A stretch of 37,400 nucleotides of DNA from Bacteroidota bacterium (GCA_016195025.1 JACQAL010000053.1:1-37400), one strand, 5' to 3'. Numbered from the stretch's first letter, positions 1 to 9,183 are shown. Notes: generated by a model from the letters alone, not told the origin. Numbers and translations are program-made.

Positions 1-193
1 TGTTGTTTTCATAGAAGTTCGTTTTGGTGAACCGCTATGATGATTTATTTTGCCCTTGCTATCTCTCTGCCTGATTTTATTTTTTCAACATCTGCTTGTT
101 TATTCCGAATGTTTTTTACCTTTGTTGCGAAAGTCCTAAAACAATAATTTTAATTTTAACGGCAACGGAAGCGGAAGCGTAATTCAAAACAAT

Positions 194-1861
194 GTGGGCA
201 TGGGTATGCCATGCAGCACGGGACCTTGCGCTGTTTGCCCTTCCTGCCAGACTTGCGACCCCATTGCAAAATTGCAGGTGGTTCAGAGTGCAGGCATAAA
301 AGGTTCAATAGGCGAGAAAATATTAAATACAGATGGAGATGCAATCGGATTGCTTGTGAATACCTCCGATGCTCCCTATGCAATTGTGGTTCCGCCCGAT
401 GGGTATGAATCATCTGCCCCAACTATTCATCACAAAGTATTTTTTGGAATGAATATACCGGCTCCTCTGTCAATTTCCGGCACAAATTCTCCACAGGCAG
501 TAATGTACGTTGGCAATGCGGGCGATGGCACAAGCATTGTAGTTGGAGGGAATTCATATATCTCTGATAGTTCTCTCAAAGCAAATGTTCTGCAAATTCC
601 AAATGCTTTAAATGCAATTCGCAATATAAAAGGAGTAACATTTGACTGGACAACTACCGGAAGACATGACATAGGTTTTGTTGCACAGGATTTAGAAAGA
701 CAAATTCCACTTGTAGTTAACTATGATTCTCTTTTAAAAGTTAAAACAGCCGATTATCCCAGAGTTCTTCCCGTTGCCGTAGAAGCCATCAAGCAATTAG
801 ACAGCGCGGTAACAAAAGCAGCGAGCGTTCCCGGTGCGCCCGTTTTAATTTCCCCTGCCGATGGTGCGGTGGGAAGTTTCAACGGAGGAGGAGCATTGCC
901 AGGAAATCAACAGCAAATATCTCAGCAACCGGCACTCGTCTGGCATTCGGTATCGGCAGGAATTATTTTGTATCGCGCTCAGATTGCAAAAAATAATTCG
1001 TTCGATACATTGGTGTTTGACCAGAGCACATCCGATACAACTATTTCTTTTTCTCTGTGCGATTCCGTATCCACCACTTACTACTGGCGCGTGAATGCAA
1101 AAAACAATGCCGGCACAGGCGCATGGAGCAATGTGTTTTCGTTTACCGATACGGCAAAATGCCTTTCGGTTTCTCCCATCCGCGCTGCCAATGCCACCGG
1201 ATTTTATTCTTCTTCCGACAGCCGCATGAAAACAAATGTTGCTCCTTTAACTTCCGCGCTCGACAAAGTGAACGCGCTCAGCGGAATTTCTTATAACTGG
1301 ATTCAAACGCCCGGTTATGTTTTTGACAGCGCGCAGCAAATCGGTTTCATTGCCGACAGCGTTCAGAAAATAGTTCCGCAAGTAGTGCACACGGATAAAA
1401 ACGGTTACCTCACGTTGGATTATGGAAGATTGGTTCCCGTGCTGGTGCAGGCAATCAAAGAGCAGCAGGCAACAATCACAAGTCAGCAGTCGGCAATCGG
1501 CAATCTGCAAACGGCAGTCAGCAATTGTTGTTCTTCAAATGCAAAAACCACAGGCAATACTACTCTTCCATCAAGCGATGCCGACCTTGCTTCCGCTTCG
1601 GCAATGCTCTGGCAGAATTTCCCCAACCCCTTTGGCGAGGGAACAGTAATCCGTTATTTTGTTCCTGAAAAAACCGCCAGCGCAGCGCTCGTTTTCACCG
1701 ATGAATTCGGCAATGAAGTGAAAACCGTTACGCTTCCTTATAAAGGAATAAAAGCGGAACTGAATCTTTCCACATCCAACCTTGCCGCGGGAATTTATTC
1801 CTATTCGCTGGTGGTGGACGGAAAAATTGCGGACAGCAAGAAGATGTTGAAGTCAAAATAA
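194..1861 (+). CDS. Secreted T9SS cargo protein with two S74 (endosialidase-type) chaperone domains
   Basis: The protein has 555 residues from a GTG start. Two peptidase S74-type intramolecular chaperone regions are visible, at about residues 124-207 (SDSSLK..., GFVAQDLE) and 340-432 (SDSRMKTNV, GFIADSVQKIVP). Between them is a fibronectin-like stretch at about 213-322. The end (about 470-555) is a T9SS sorting domain with WQNFPNPF and AAGIYSYSL. S74 domains normally help tail-fibre-like trimers fold; here they probably fold a surface or secreted protein exported by T9SS. No signal peptide is present from this start. The frame stays open back to base 140 and reads plausible Asn/Gly-rich sequence, while a separate ATG at 37 opens a hydrophobic peptide in another frame ending at 147. 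The true N-terminus may therefore be frameshifted near base 140. Family assignment is good; the start is uncertain. Confidence 0.8.
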   Translation: MGMGMPCSTGPCAVCPSCQTCDPIAKLQVVQSAGIKGSIGEKILNTDGDAIGLLVNTSDAPYAIVVPPDGYESSAPTIHHKVFFGMNIPAPLSISGTNSPQAVMYVGNAGDGTSIVVGGNSYISDSSLKANVLQIPNALNAIRNIKGVTFDWTTTGRHDIGFVAQDLERQIPLVVNYDSLLKVKTADYPRVLPVAVEAIKQLDSAVTKAASVPGAPVLISPADGAVGSFNGGGALPGNQQQISQQPALVWHSVSAGIILYRAQIAKNNSFDTLVFDQSTSDTTISFSLCDSVSTTYYWRVNAKNNAGTGAWSNVFSFTDTAKCLSVSPIRAANATGFYSSSDSRMKTNVAPLTSALDKVNALSGISYNWIQTPGYVFDSAQQIGFIADSVQKIVPQVVHTDKNGYLTLDYGRLVPVLVQAIKEQQATITSQQSAIGNLQTAVSNCCSSNAKTTGNTTLPSSDADLASASAMLWQNFPNPFGEGTVIRYFVPEKTASAALVFTDEFGNEVKTVTLPYKGIKAELNLSTSNLAAGIYSYSLVVDGKIADSKKMLKSK

Positions 1862-1882
1862 AAAAATAATAAAGACGAAAAT

Positions 1883-1908
1883 CCCGATAGCGCAAAGCGC
1901 GTATCGGG
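1883..1908. terminator. Hairpin downstream of the S74 gene
   Basis: An inverted repeat (CCCGATA-GCGC, AAA loop, GCGC-G-TATCGGG) starts 22 bases after the stop codon. There is no clear U-tract, so it may be a dispersed palindrome rather than a true intrinsic terminator. Confidence 0.45.
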
Positions 1909-1944
1909 GCTCAAGAGCAAATAACTCACCCCTGACTTCGTCTT

Positions 1945-1969
1945 CCCCTCTCTATCTGATAGAGAGGGG
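1945..1969. repeat. Perfect palindrome CCCCTCTCTATC / GATAGAGAGGGG
   Basis: Twelve bases are repeated in perfect inverted orientation around a single central T. Related CCCTCTCTTT/AGAGGG sequence occurs at 29455-29480, so this is a dispersed repeat word and not a gene-specific site. The rest of 1862-2058 holds no gene that I can support. Confidence 0.6.
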
Positions 1970-2058
1970 AGTGAGGGGAGAGTCCTTTAAGCCCTGCACA
2001 GGTCTACCTCTGTTTGAAAAAATAGTTTGTCCTTTGCTGATGTTTTTGACAATGAGGT

Positions 2059-2271
2059 ATGCAAAAATTAATGGGAGCAATAATAAAACAGGAGCGCCAA
2101 TCAAATAAACTTTCACAACAACACATAGCCGATAAAATGAAATGTTCCGTAAAATATGTATCGCATGTGGAGAACGGGCGCAAGAATATTACGGCTGCGG
2201 TGTTCGAAGATTTTCTGGTGGCAAGCGGCTCAGACAAAAAAAATATTTTTCACCCGCGATTTACTAGTTGA
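2059..2271 (+). CDS. XRE-family helix-turn-helix regulator (module A)
   Basis: This small 70-residue protein is almost entirely one Cro/C1-type HTH. The visible features are IIKQERQSNKLSQQHIADKM (helices 1-2), then KYVSHVENGRKNIT (recognition helix and following loop) and VFEDFLVASG. It probably binds DNA as a dimer. It lies 43 bases upstream of a 242-residue helical/FN3 protein and of a tandem array, in the same orientation. A second XRE gene at 36385 has the same neighbours in the same order. The target is unknown; plausible sites are its own promoter or the nearby tandem repeats, which is inference only. Confidence 0.85.
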   Translation: MQKLMGAIIKQERQSNKLSQQHIADKMKCSVKYVSHVENGRKNITAAVFEDFLVASGSDKKNIFHPRFTS

Positions 2272-2314
2272 CATTAAACAGTAAACTTTAAACCATACAC
2301 ACTAAACCATTCCT

Positions 2315-3043
2315 ATGAAACGTCCCTTTTTAGCCGTGATGCACTGCACCCCGGTGCAGTTCGACCTGTTGCTGAAATTGCTTAACAAGGTAATTACGCA
2401 CCTCACCGATAATGCCGGTATCTTTACCGCACCTGACCCCACTGTGGCTGCTTTGCAAGCCGAGGTAAGCCCCCTTGAAAAAGCCATTGCCGCTGCTAAA
2501 AAAGGCGGCACCGAAGCCACCGAAGCCCGCAACAAGGAAGCGCTGAAGGTGCACGGCATGCTCAAAGAGGAACTTGCCTATGTGAACAAGGTGGCAAAAA
2601 ACGACAAGGACACCATTCTGCTTTCGGGTTTTGACGCCAGCAATGAGCCCTCGCCCACCGAAGTGCCCGATGCGCCCGTCATTAAACGGATTGAAGATGG
2701 CGACTCGCCCGGCACCGCAAAAATTTTTCTGGCGAAAATTACCAGCCAGCTGCTCTCCACCAAGCAGAAACTGACCTTCATTGTGCAACTCACCACGGAC
2801 GATTCTGACGAAGATAGTTTCAAAATAGTTTTGATGACAAGCAATTCAAAAAAACTGGTTATCCCCAATCTCCTTCGCGGGCAGGAAGTGTTCATACGCC
2901 TATCGGCAATGAACGCTCACGGGCAGAGCGACTGGAGCACCGTTACTCCTTTCATTGCAAGAACAGGCACATCTGAGAAAAAGAAACCCTTTCCCCCGCC
3001 ACCGCCACCGCCACCGCCTCCTCCGCCTCCGCCAGCCCCGTAA
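2315..3043 (+). CDS. Helical + fibronectin III-like protein with poly-proline tail (module A)
   Basis: I do not recognise a characterised protein. The 242 residues have no signal peptide. The N-terminal ~115 residues look like a helical bundle (LLLKLLNKVITHLTDNAG, then IFTAPDPTVAALQAEV and AKKGGTEATEARNKE). The remainder resembles a fibronectin III fold, with VIPNLLRGQEVFIRLSAM and HGQSDWS at about 187-212, which is a typical 'G/F strand' pattern. The C-terminus is a run of about 14 prolines ending in AP. The layout matches the 201-residue protein at 36657: helical bundle, F/DITxPxP-type motif, a polar KGG/AQG turn, then a beta region. Both follow an XRE gene and precede a tandem array. Family resemblance is my reading; function is unknown. 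Confidence 0.75.
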   Translation: MKRPFLAVMHCTPVQFDLLLKLLNKVITHLTDNAGIFTAPDPTVAALQAEVSPLEKAIAAAKKGGTEATEARNKEALKVHGMLKEELAYVNKVAKNDKDTILLSGFDASNEPSPTEVPDAPVIKRIEDGDSPGTAKIFLAKITSQLLSTKQKLTFIVQLTTDDSDEDSFKIVLMTSNSKKLVIPNLLRGQEVFIRLSAMNAHGQSDWSTVTPFIARTGTSEKKKPFPPPPPPPPPPPPPPAP

Positions 3044-3146
3044 GAGTACGGATAACGAAAAGTTCGAATCTACGAATGAATGCAAGGGCGATTGCTATTC
3101 GAAAATTCAGTATCCTTCATTGACGTTGGGTTCTGCCAAAGCAATT

Positions 3147-3419
3147 TTGCGGCATACTAAAGCCGGGTGGGCATATACTAAACTAAAATTGTGATATACT
3201 AAAATCGCTTTGTGATGTACTTAAGCCGCTTTGTGATATACCAAACTCGCTTTGTGGCATACTTAAGCCGCTCTATGGCATCTTAAACCGCTTTGTGGTA
3301 TACTTAAAGTCGGCTTGTGGTATACTTAAGTCGGTTTGTGGTATACTAAAGCCGCTTTGTGATATACCAAAGTCGTTTTGTGGTATACTTAAGTCGGCTT
3401 GTGAAGGGCATTTTCAGGT
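3147..3419. repeat. Tandem array, 21-bp period, TTGTGGTATACTTAAG core
   Basis: About thirteen degenerate copies follow one another. Unit starts can be placed at 3147, 3168, 3189, 3210, 3231, 3252, 3273, 3293, 3315, 3336, 3357, 3378 and 3399, so the spacing is 21 bp with one 20/22 slip. The conserved core is TTGTGGTATACTTAAG, followed by a TCGGC or CCGCT box. No credible reading frame covers the array. It fills most of the 443-bp gap between the helical/FN3 gene and the convergent ppiD-like gene. The 3044-3146 stretch before it holds nothing I recognise. Confidence 0.9.
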
Positions 3420-3486
3420 GAGTTTAGAAGGAGAGCGCAAAAGCCGGTGATTTTTCGCAGTGATGTGCTGCAAAGGGTTAAAGGTT

Positions 3487-5643
3487 TTAAAAGAACTTCG
3501 CCCTGTTATCCTTTATTTCGGCTTTCTTCTTGATGGCTTCAATGGGCTCCATGTCGGCACGGTAAGAGTAATTGCTCATGGCTTGCTTTTTAGCGGTTGA
3601 ATAATCAGTGGTGGCGGGCGCTTGGGTTATTTTTGCAATGCGCAGCACATACACGCCCGATTCTCCGGCAACGGGCTTGGAGGTTTCATTCTGCTTCATA
3701 GTAAACAAGGGTCCGTATAATTTAGATTCCCTTCCCACCTTGGGAATGGAATAGGAGGAGAATGTTGCGCCTTCTGCCGAATTAATGTGGAGGTTCATTT
3801 TGGCAGCGTACTCATCGAGGGTTTTGGCGTTGAGTTTGTTGAACTCTTCCGAAATCATTTCGCCTTTCTTCGTTTTCTTCGCGCCAAATTCTATTTCATC
3901 TTTCCGTTGTTCTATGGTTGCGAAGCCCTCTTCGCGTATTTCGGCAAGATGCCCCACCACATATTTATCGCCCATGTTGAAAGGAGTGGTGCTCACTTCT
4001 CCGTTCTTGGCATTGAATGCCCACCGGATTACTTCGCGCGGGTTTTCCAGCCCTGCAATTGTTTTATCCGATTCCTTCAGCGGGTCGGCAACGCGCACAA
4101 TGAGATGAGATTGTTCTGCGCCTTTTGAAAAGGTTTCGGTGGTGTGGTATTTCTCTATGAAATCATTCACCGTGTTGAAAACATCCTGCCGTGTTTTTGT
4201 TCCGGGCTCCACTTTGCGGTCAATGGTTGCCACTGCGGTTTTCAGGGTGGGCGTTGTCTGGTCAAGAATTTCTATGAGATGGTAACCGAACTGCGAAAGT
4301 GCAACGGGCAAATCGCCTTTCTTTCCGTGGAAGCAGGCATCCTGAAATTCGGGCACCATTTTTCCGGCAGTGAACCAGCCGAGCGTTCCGCCCGAATCCC
4401 TGCTTCCGGCATCTTCCGAAAACTTTTTTGCCATCTCTTCGAAGTTATGTTTCTTTTGAATCACGCTTTTGATGCTGTCAATTCTTGCTTTGGCTTTTAT
4501 TTTTCCGAGAGAATCCTTGGGAGCAACTTTCAGAAGAATGTGCCGCGCTTTCACCGAGTCGGGTGTGGTTTCATGAGCAATCACTTTGCATAAATGATAC
4601 GCATCGTTCTCAACATATATGGGAAGAATGCTTCCTTTCTCCGATGCGTGCGCAAGCGAATCAATCTGGAAGGGAAGTTTTCCTTTTCCGTAAAGCGTGG
4701 TGTCATACGACCGCTGGTCGGCTTCGCGCACCACGAAGAGCGAGTCCTCTTTTTTATTTTTTATTTTTCCCCAGTCCTCTTCCGTTTTGTCGAGTTGTGT
4801 TTTCACTTCATCGTAATCGGCTTGCGTGGGCTTCAAATCAAAAATCACGTATTCAAATTTGCGCGAAGCATCCTGCTTGAATTTAGTTTTGTTCTCGTTG
4901 TAATACTTCAGCAAATCCTGTTCGTTAACTTTCACGGTGGAATCTGAAATGGAAGAATAGGGTTTCACCAGGTAGTTGAAGTCAACCGTGCGGTTGAGGT
5001 TTTCGTAATCGGTTTTCGCCTGCGCGGTGGTAACGTACAATCCTTTTTTGATAAGCGCCATGTATTTGCTTTCCATTTTTACATCGGGAAGCGCCTGCTG
5101 AAATTCCACCCATTGATTCCACTCGGCAGGGTATTGCTCTTTGTATTTTGCCAGCGTGTCATCGTATCGCTTCACTGCCTGCGCGCTTAATTGCCCTGTG
5201 CGCGGGTCGCGCATGAACTGGGCAACCTGCCCGGTATTGGGGTCGGTGAAATGCTGAATCACTATAGGGTCGGGCTCGGTGCCGAGCAACAGGTCTTTCA
5301 CTTCGTTTTCGGAAACAGAAATTCCTGCTTTGCGGTATTGCGGCTTGAGCGCAATGTCGTTCACGTATTTTTCCCACACGCGGTCGCGAATCTGGTTCAT
5401 GGTTTCGTCATCGAGGGCAACTTGTTTCTTCCGCTCCTTCAGCATTTCTGCAGTGCGCTGCACTTCATTGTCGAATTCAATCAAACTGACGGAGGTTCCT
5501 GAAATTTCTCCTGCCGATTGCTCGGATTGAAACAATCCTCTGCCTTTGAATAAAAAATCTCCGAGAACAAATGCGAGCAGCGCAATAAAAATAATGACTG
5601 CGATGAGCGCTCCCCGTTTACGAATGCTTCCGATGACTGCCAT
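3487..5643 (-). CDS. ppiD: PpiD/SurA-type membrane-anchored peptidyl-prolyl isomerase (foldase)
   Basis: The 718-residue protein is anchored by one N-terminal membrane helix (about residues 10-31, ALIAVIIFIALLAFVLGDF), with the rest in the periplasm. A SurA_N-like helical region follows. One parvulin (PpiC-type) domain lies at about 362-462: KARHILLKV, FSEDAGSRDSGGTLGWF and a FGYHLIEIL end. Known PpiD proteins assist folding of exported and outer-membrane proteins. The length fits Bacteroidota PpiD-like proteins. The gene closes a minus-strand run that begins with the transporter genes; it is separated by about 90 bases from the Wzz-like gene, so it may have its own promoter. Confidence 0.88.
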   Translation of the reverse strand: MAVIGSIRKRGALIAVIIFIALLAFVLGDFLFKGRGLFQSEQSAGEISGTSVSLIEFDNEVQRTAEMLKERKKQVALDDETMNQIRDRVWEKYVNDIALKPQYRKAGISVSENEVKDLLLGTEPDPIVIQHFTDPNTGQVAQFMRDPRTGQLSAQAVKRYDDTLAKYKEQYPAEWNQWVEFQQALPDVKMESKYMALIKKGLYVTTAQAKTDYENLNRTVDFNYLVKPYSSISDSTVKVNEQDLLKYYNENKTKFKQDASRKFEYVIFDLKPTQADYDEVKTQLDKTEEDWGKIKNKKEDSLFVVREADQRSYDTTLYGKGKLPFQIDSLAHASEKGSILPIYVENDAYHLCKVIAHETTPDSVKARHILLKVAPKDSLGKIKAKARIDSIKSVIQKKHNFEEMAKKFSEDAGSRDSGGTLGWFTAGKMVPEFQDACFHGKKGDLPVALSQFGYHLIEILDQTTPTLKTAVATIDRKVEPGTKTRQDVFNTVNDFIEKYHTTETFSKGAEQSHLIVRVADPLKESDKTIAGLENPREVIRWAFNAKNGEVSTTPFNMGDKYVVGHLAEIREEGFATIEQRKDEIEFGAKKTKKGEMISEEFNKLNAKTLDEYAAKMNLHINSAEGATFSSYSIPKVGRESKLYGPLFTMKQNETSKPVAGESGVYVLRIAKITQAPATTDYSTAKKQAMSNYSYRADMEPIEAIKKKAEIKDNRAKFF

Positions 5644-5733
5644 AGTTAAATGTTTTGCCTTAAATCCCTGAAGGGACTTTGAGCAGGTGTTTTATTTGAT
5701 GAATGTTGATTTTCATTTTTTGTATTTCTCCCT

Positions 5734-6684
5734 TTAGGGTTGGGGCGAATTAGTTTTTCTTCCTTCCATAATCATAATCACGATGAGTGCAAACAACGTG
5801 GCGGCAAACGCTGCCACCGTTACAATCAGCCAGCGCACGGGGTATGCTTTCTTGTCAGATGGAAACGGCTTCACCACCACGTTTGTGTACGTAAGTTTTT
5901 TTTCCGAATCGTTCACCACCGTATTGTATTGCGAAAGAAGTTTTGCATATTCAGCGGTTGACTGGCTGAGATGCTCCTGCAGTTCGTAAAATTTTCCTCC
6001 GCGCTCTTCCAGATTGCGGAGCGCATCGGTGAGTTCGTTTATTTTTTTCTCGTTGCCTGTGGCAAGCGTGCGGTAATATTCTTTTGAAAGTTCGCGGCTC
6101 TGCGCTTTGTAATCAATGATGCCGAATTTCACTCCGAGTTCTTTCAGCGCGGTGTTGATGGAATCAATCTGCGTTTGCTTGTTTTTCATCTGGTCGGAAA
6201 ATATTTTCACCAGTTCTCTCGATTTTTCTTTGTTCATCTTAAGCGTAAATGCATTGAAGGCGTTTATCATTTCATTTATCATATCGCTGGCAACCTGCGC
6301 GTCAATGTCAAGCACTTCAATTTTCACCGCTTCGTATTCGGTTTTCTTTATGGAAACATTTTCATTATAGATACTCAGCAGTTCATTGTGAATCGTTGAA
6401 CTGGCAGAATCCAATTTATAATGCTGAACCAAATGAAAATAATCTGCCACGTGATTAAAAATGCTGTCTGACTGAAACAACTGAAGCATTTGCTCGGTGG
6501 GAGATTCCTGGCTATAAGGCATCAGGTTGGAAGGATAAATGATGGCGGTGGATTTATATTTCGGCTTGATGAAAAACGGAGAAGAAAAAATTGCCGAGAG
6601 CGCAATGGCAAGCGCAATCACCACTGTGAGCGTGACTTTCCATTTCAGTAGTATGTTCAGCAAATCAAAGTTTTTCATCTGCAC
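5734..6684 (-). CDS. Wzz-like polysaccharide chain-length determinant (second copy)
   Basis: This 316-residue protein has the polysaccharide co-polymerase layout. There is a membrane helix at about 15-37, a long periplasmic coiled region, and a second helix at about 283-305 preceded by a proline-containing VKPFPSDKKAYPVRW segment typical of Wzz/GumC-type proteins. No kinase domain is attached. It starts one base after the stop of the upstream 341-residue paralogue, so the two are surely co-transcribed and may form a mixed complex. It probably sets O-antigen or capsule chain length, but no sugar polymerase or flippase is in view, so the polymer is unknown. Confidence 0.82.
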   Translation of the reverse strand: MQMKNFDLLNILLKWKVTLTVVIALAIALSAIFSSPFFIKPKYKSTAIIYPSNLMPYSQESPTEQMLQLFQSDSIFNHVADYFHLVQHYKLDSASSTIHNELLSIYNENVSIKKTEYEAVKIEVLDIDAQVASDMINEMINAFNAFTLKMNKEKSRELVKIFSDQMKNKQTQIDSINTALKELGVKFGIIDYKAQSRELSKEYYRTLATGNEKKINELTDALRNLEERGGKFYELQEHLSQSTAEYAKLLSQYNTVVNDSEKKLTYTNVVVKPFPSDKKAYPVRWLIVTVAAFAATLFALIVIMIMEGRKTNSPQP

Positions 6685-7710
6685 TTATTCTTGACCGATT
6701 GTTTGTTTTAGTTTTTTTATGTTTTCGAAAAGCGCAATTGCCAGCACTGAAATTATCAGCGATGACAAGGTTGCTATGGTAACAATTATCCACCGCACCG
6801 GATACGATTTTTTTTCTGCGGGAAACGCTTTGTCCACCACAAACTTTTCAGAGATGTTTTGCTGCGCATCTACTTTTGCCTGTTCGTATTTTTCTTTCAG
6901 CAGATTGGATTGCTCGCGCATGCGGTATAAATCATCGCGCAGCGCCATGTAGGAGGTTCCATAGGCGGAAAGCGTTTTTATTTTTTGTTCGAGTTCCGCA
7001 GCAGCACCTGTTTTTCCTTCCACAATGGCTTTGCCGAGCGCTTCGTTCAACCGTTCTGCCTGCGATTCGTAATCGTTCACGCCCAGCAGCATGAGTTTAT
7101 GCAATGAATCTTCTTTAGCTCTTATTTCATGTTGAAGCGAACTGTATTCCTTCTCCACAATTTTGAATGCGTCAATGGCGCGGTTGCGTTTCATGTGCAC
7201 CATTGTGGAATCATAGAGCGCGGCAATATCGTTGGCAATGTTCGATGCCATTTGCGGGTCGTGGTCGAGCACTTCAATTTTCACCGACATGTATTCGGTT
7301 TTCCTGAACTGAATGTTGTCATCGTATTCATTTCGCAAAAGCGTGCGCTTGTACGGATTGTCTTTTTCAATTCCGTAATGCTCGCCCAATTTATATTTGC
7401 TCACAATGCGGTCGCGGATTTCTTCGGAGTTCAGCACCTGCAGCATGCGTTCCATATCATCTTCTTCGCCAAACTGCAAAAGGTCTGACTGAGACGGAGC
7501 GTTTTGCGCCATCAGTGATTTTGCAACTGAAACGGAAGTGGCGGGAAAAAGAATTACCGTTGATTTGAATTTTTCAGGAATCATAAATGCAACTCCTGCC
7601 GATGCAATTGCAGCAAGCACGCAAACGCTGAGGATGGTTTTGCGCCATTTATAAAAAAAAGAAAGCAGGTGAGCGGAGTTAATGTGAGATTTATTTTCGG
7701 GAGAAAACAT
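6685..7710 (-). CDS. Wzz-like polysaccharide chain-length determinant (first copy)
   Basis: The 341 residues have a first helix at about 24-45 (ILSVCVLAAIASAGVAFMI), a PEKFKSTVILFPATS entry motif, a charged periplasmic coil, and a second helix after KAFPAEKKSYPVRW. The motif before helix 2 is nearly the same as in the downstream paralogue (FPxxKKxYPVRWxIVT), so this is a tandem duplication that has diverged elsewhere. It acts in the inner membrane. Paired Wzz proteins occur where each works with a different chain length or as a hetero-oligomer; which applies here cannot be read from the sequence. Confidence 0.82.
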   Translation of the reverse strand: MFSPENKSHINSAHLLSFFYKWRKTILSVCVLAAIASAGVAFMIPEKFKSTVILFPATSVSVAKSLMAQNAPSQSDLLQFGEEDDMERMLQVLNSEEIRDRIVSKYKLGEHYGIEKDNPYKRTLLRNEYDDNIQFRKTEYMSVKIEVLDHDPQMASNIANDIAALYDSTMVHMKRNRAIDAFKIVEKEYSSLQHEIRAKEDSLHKLMLLGVNDYESQAERLNEALGKAIVEGKTGAAAELEQKIKTLSAYGTSYMALRDDLYRMREQSNLLKEKYEQAKVDAQQNISEKFVVDKAFPAEKKSYPVRWIIVTIATLSSLIISVLAIALFENIKKLKQTIGQE

Positions 7711-7785
7711 TCAGGGATTTTTCAAAGGGTTGATTAAAAGAGTGGCAAAAATAGAAAAATAAATCATTGCTGTGATTATCGCGCT

Positions 7786-9183
7786 TCACGGTTTTTTCGT
7801 ATAGGAAATGCGCGGGTCAACAAGCGCGTAAAGAATATCTGAAACCAGATTGCCGAGCAGCGTGAGCATGGCGGTGAACATCATCACGGAAAAAATTATA
7901 GGGTAGTCGCGCGAGTAAAGCGCGTCCAAACTTAATTTGCCCATTCCCGGAATATTAAAAATAGTTTCAATCACAAACGAACCGGAGATTGCCAGCGGAA
8001 AAATGCTTCCGAATAAAGTGATGACAGGCAGAAGGGAATTTTTCAGCGCATGTTTCCAGATAACTTTTTTTTCATCCAGTCCTTTCGCTCTTGCCGTTTG
8101 AATATAATCCTGCGTGATGTTTTGCAGAATTCCTCCGCGCATCTGCCGCGAAACAAAAGCGAGCGAGCCGTAGGTCCAGCAAAAGAGCGGAAGAAGCAAG
8201 CGGTACGTTCCTTCCAGTAATTTATATCCGATGGAAGCGTCCTCGGCAATTGGCGGAGAGCCGGGCGCAGGAAACCACGAAAGAAAATCTCCTCCGCATA
8301 AAAAAATCACCAGTAGGGTTGCAATCCAGAAATTCGGAAGTGAATAAAGAAGGAACAGGGTAGTGGTGAGGGTTTTTTCGCTGCGTGTTCCTTTTTTTAT
8401 TGCCGAGTGAACTCCCAGCGGAATGGCAATGAGATAGGCGAGAAGAATGGAAGTTAAACTGATTCCGAGCGTGCGCGGAAGCGCTTCCCACAGTGATTCG
8501 CTCACAGGGCGTTTATCCTGGTACGAAACCCCGAAGTCGCCTGAAAAAAAATTCACAAGCCAGTGATGGTATTGATTGCGCAAACCGTACCAGTGAATTG
8601 CAGGAATATATTTCCTGTATGGATTTTTTCCGGAAGAAAGTTTCAGGAAAGCAATTTTCAAATCGTGCACGCTCGCCAGCGGAGCCGTAGAGAATTTTTC
8701 AACGAGCAAATTTATTTTTGTTTCATCGTGCTGAAGAAATAATTCATTTATGAGGAAGCGGTAATCCGACAGGGATGAGTAGTTCAATGAATTTTTTTCA
8801 GAAGCAAATAAATCCGATTCCACTTTTCTTTCTGCCAGATAAAAAGCAGAAACCGTTGACCAGTTTCCGTATTCATTTGCCAGTCGCTTGAGCGTTGCGC
8901 GGTGTTCCGGGTTTGGAATTTTGTAAAGCGTATCAGGAACAGTTGCATCGGTAAGTGAGAAATAAAACAGTGGCAAATCAAATCCGAGTTCGTGACGGAG
9001 CGCGATGTATTCTTTTTCTTTTGCCGGTTTTTGCGACTGCATTGCTTCGCTTCCTTCTCCGCGATTCAGTATAATATCAACCGGGTCACCGGGTGCATTC
9101 ACCGAAATAAAAAATGTGAAAAGAGAAATAGTAATGAGCGTGGGAATAAAAAGTAATAATCTTCTGACAATATATTTCAGCAT
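7786..9183 (-). CDS. Oligopeptide/dipeptide ABC transporter permease (DppB/OppB type) with large insertion
   Basis: The N-terminus (MLKYIVRRLLLFIPTLITIS) and APGDPVD motif are diagnostic for DppB/OppB permeases. The C-terminal half carries GDFGVSYQDKRPV, six-helix transport-domain sequence and an EAA loop (YIQTARAKGLDEKKVIWKHA). At 465 residues it is about 130-150 longer than typical family members. The extra length is a polar segment at about residues 35-190, predicted outside the membrane after helix 1. The gene lies 75 bases downstream of the family-5 binding protein gene. No DppC-type partner permease or ATPase is in the window; they may lie elsewhere. Confidence 0.88.
   Translation of the reverse strand: MLKYIVRRLLLFIPTLITISLFTFFISVNAPGDPVDIILNRGEGSEAMQSQKPAKEKEYIALRHELGFDLPLFYFSLTDATVPDTLYKIPNPEHRATLKRLANEYGNWSTVSAFYLAERKVESDLFASEKNSLNYSSLSDYRFLINELFLQHDETKINLLVEKFSTAPLASVHDLKIAFLKLSSGKNPYRKYIPAIHWYGLRNQYHHWLVNFFSGDFGVSYQDKRPVSESLWEALPRTLGISLTSILLAYLIAIPLGVHSAIKKGTRSEKTLTTTLFLLYSLPNFWIATLLVIFLCGGDFLSWFPAPGSPPIAEDASIGYKLLEGTYRLLLPLFCWTYGSLAFVSRQMRGGILQNITQDYIQTARAKGLDEKKVIWKHALKNSLLPVITLFGSIFPLAISGSFVIETIFNIPGMGKLSLDALYSRDYPIIFSVMMFTAMLTLLGNLVSDILYALVDPRISYTKKP

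Noticed and set aside
3147-3419. CRISPR array
   Set aside because: Units are contiguous 21-bp copies without unique spacers, and no cas genes are in the window.
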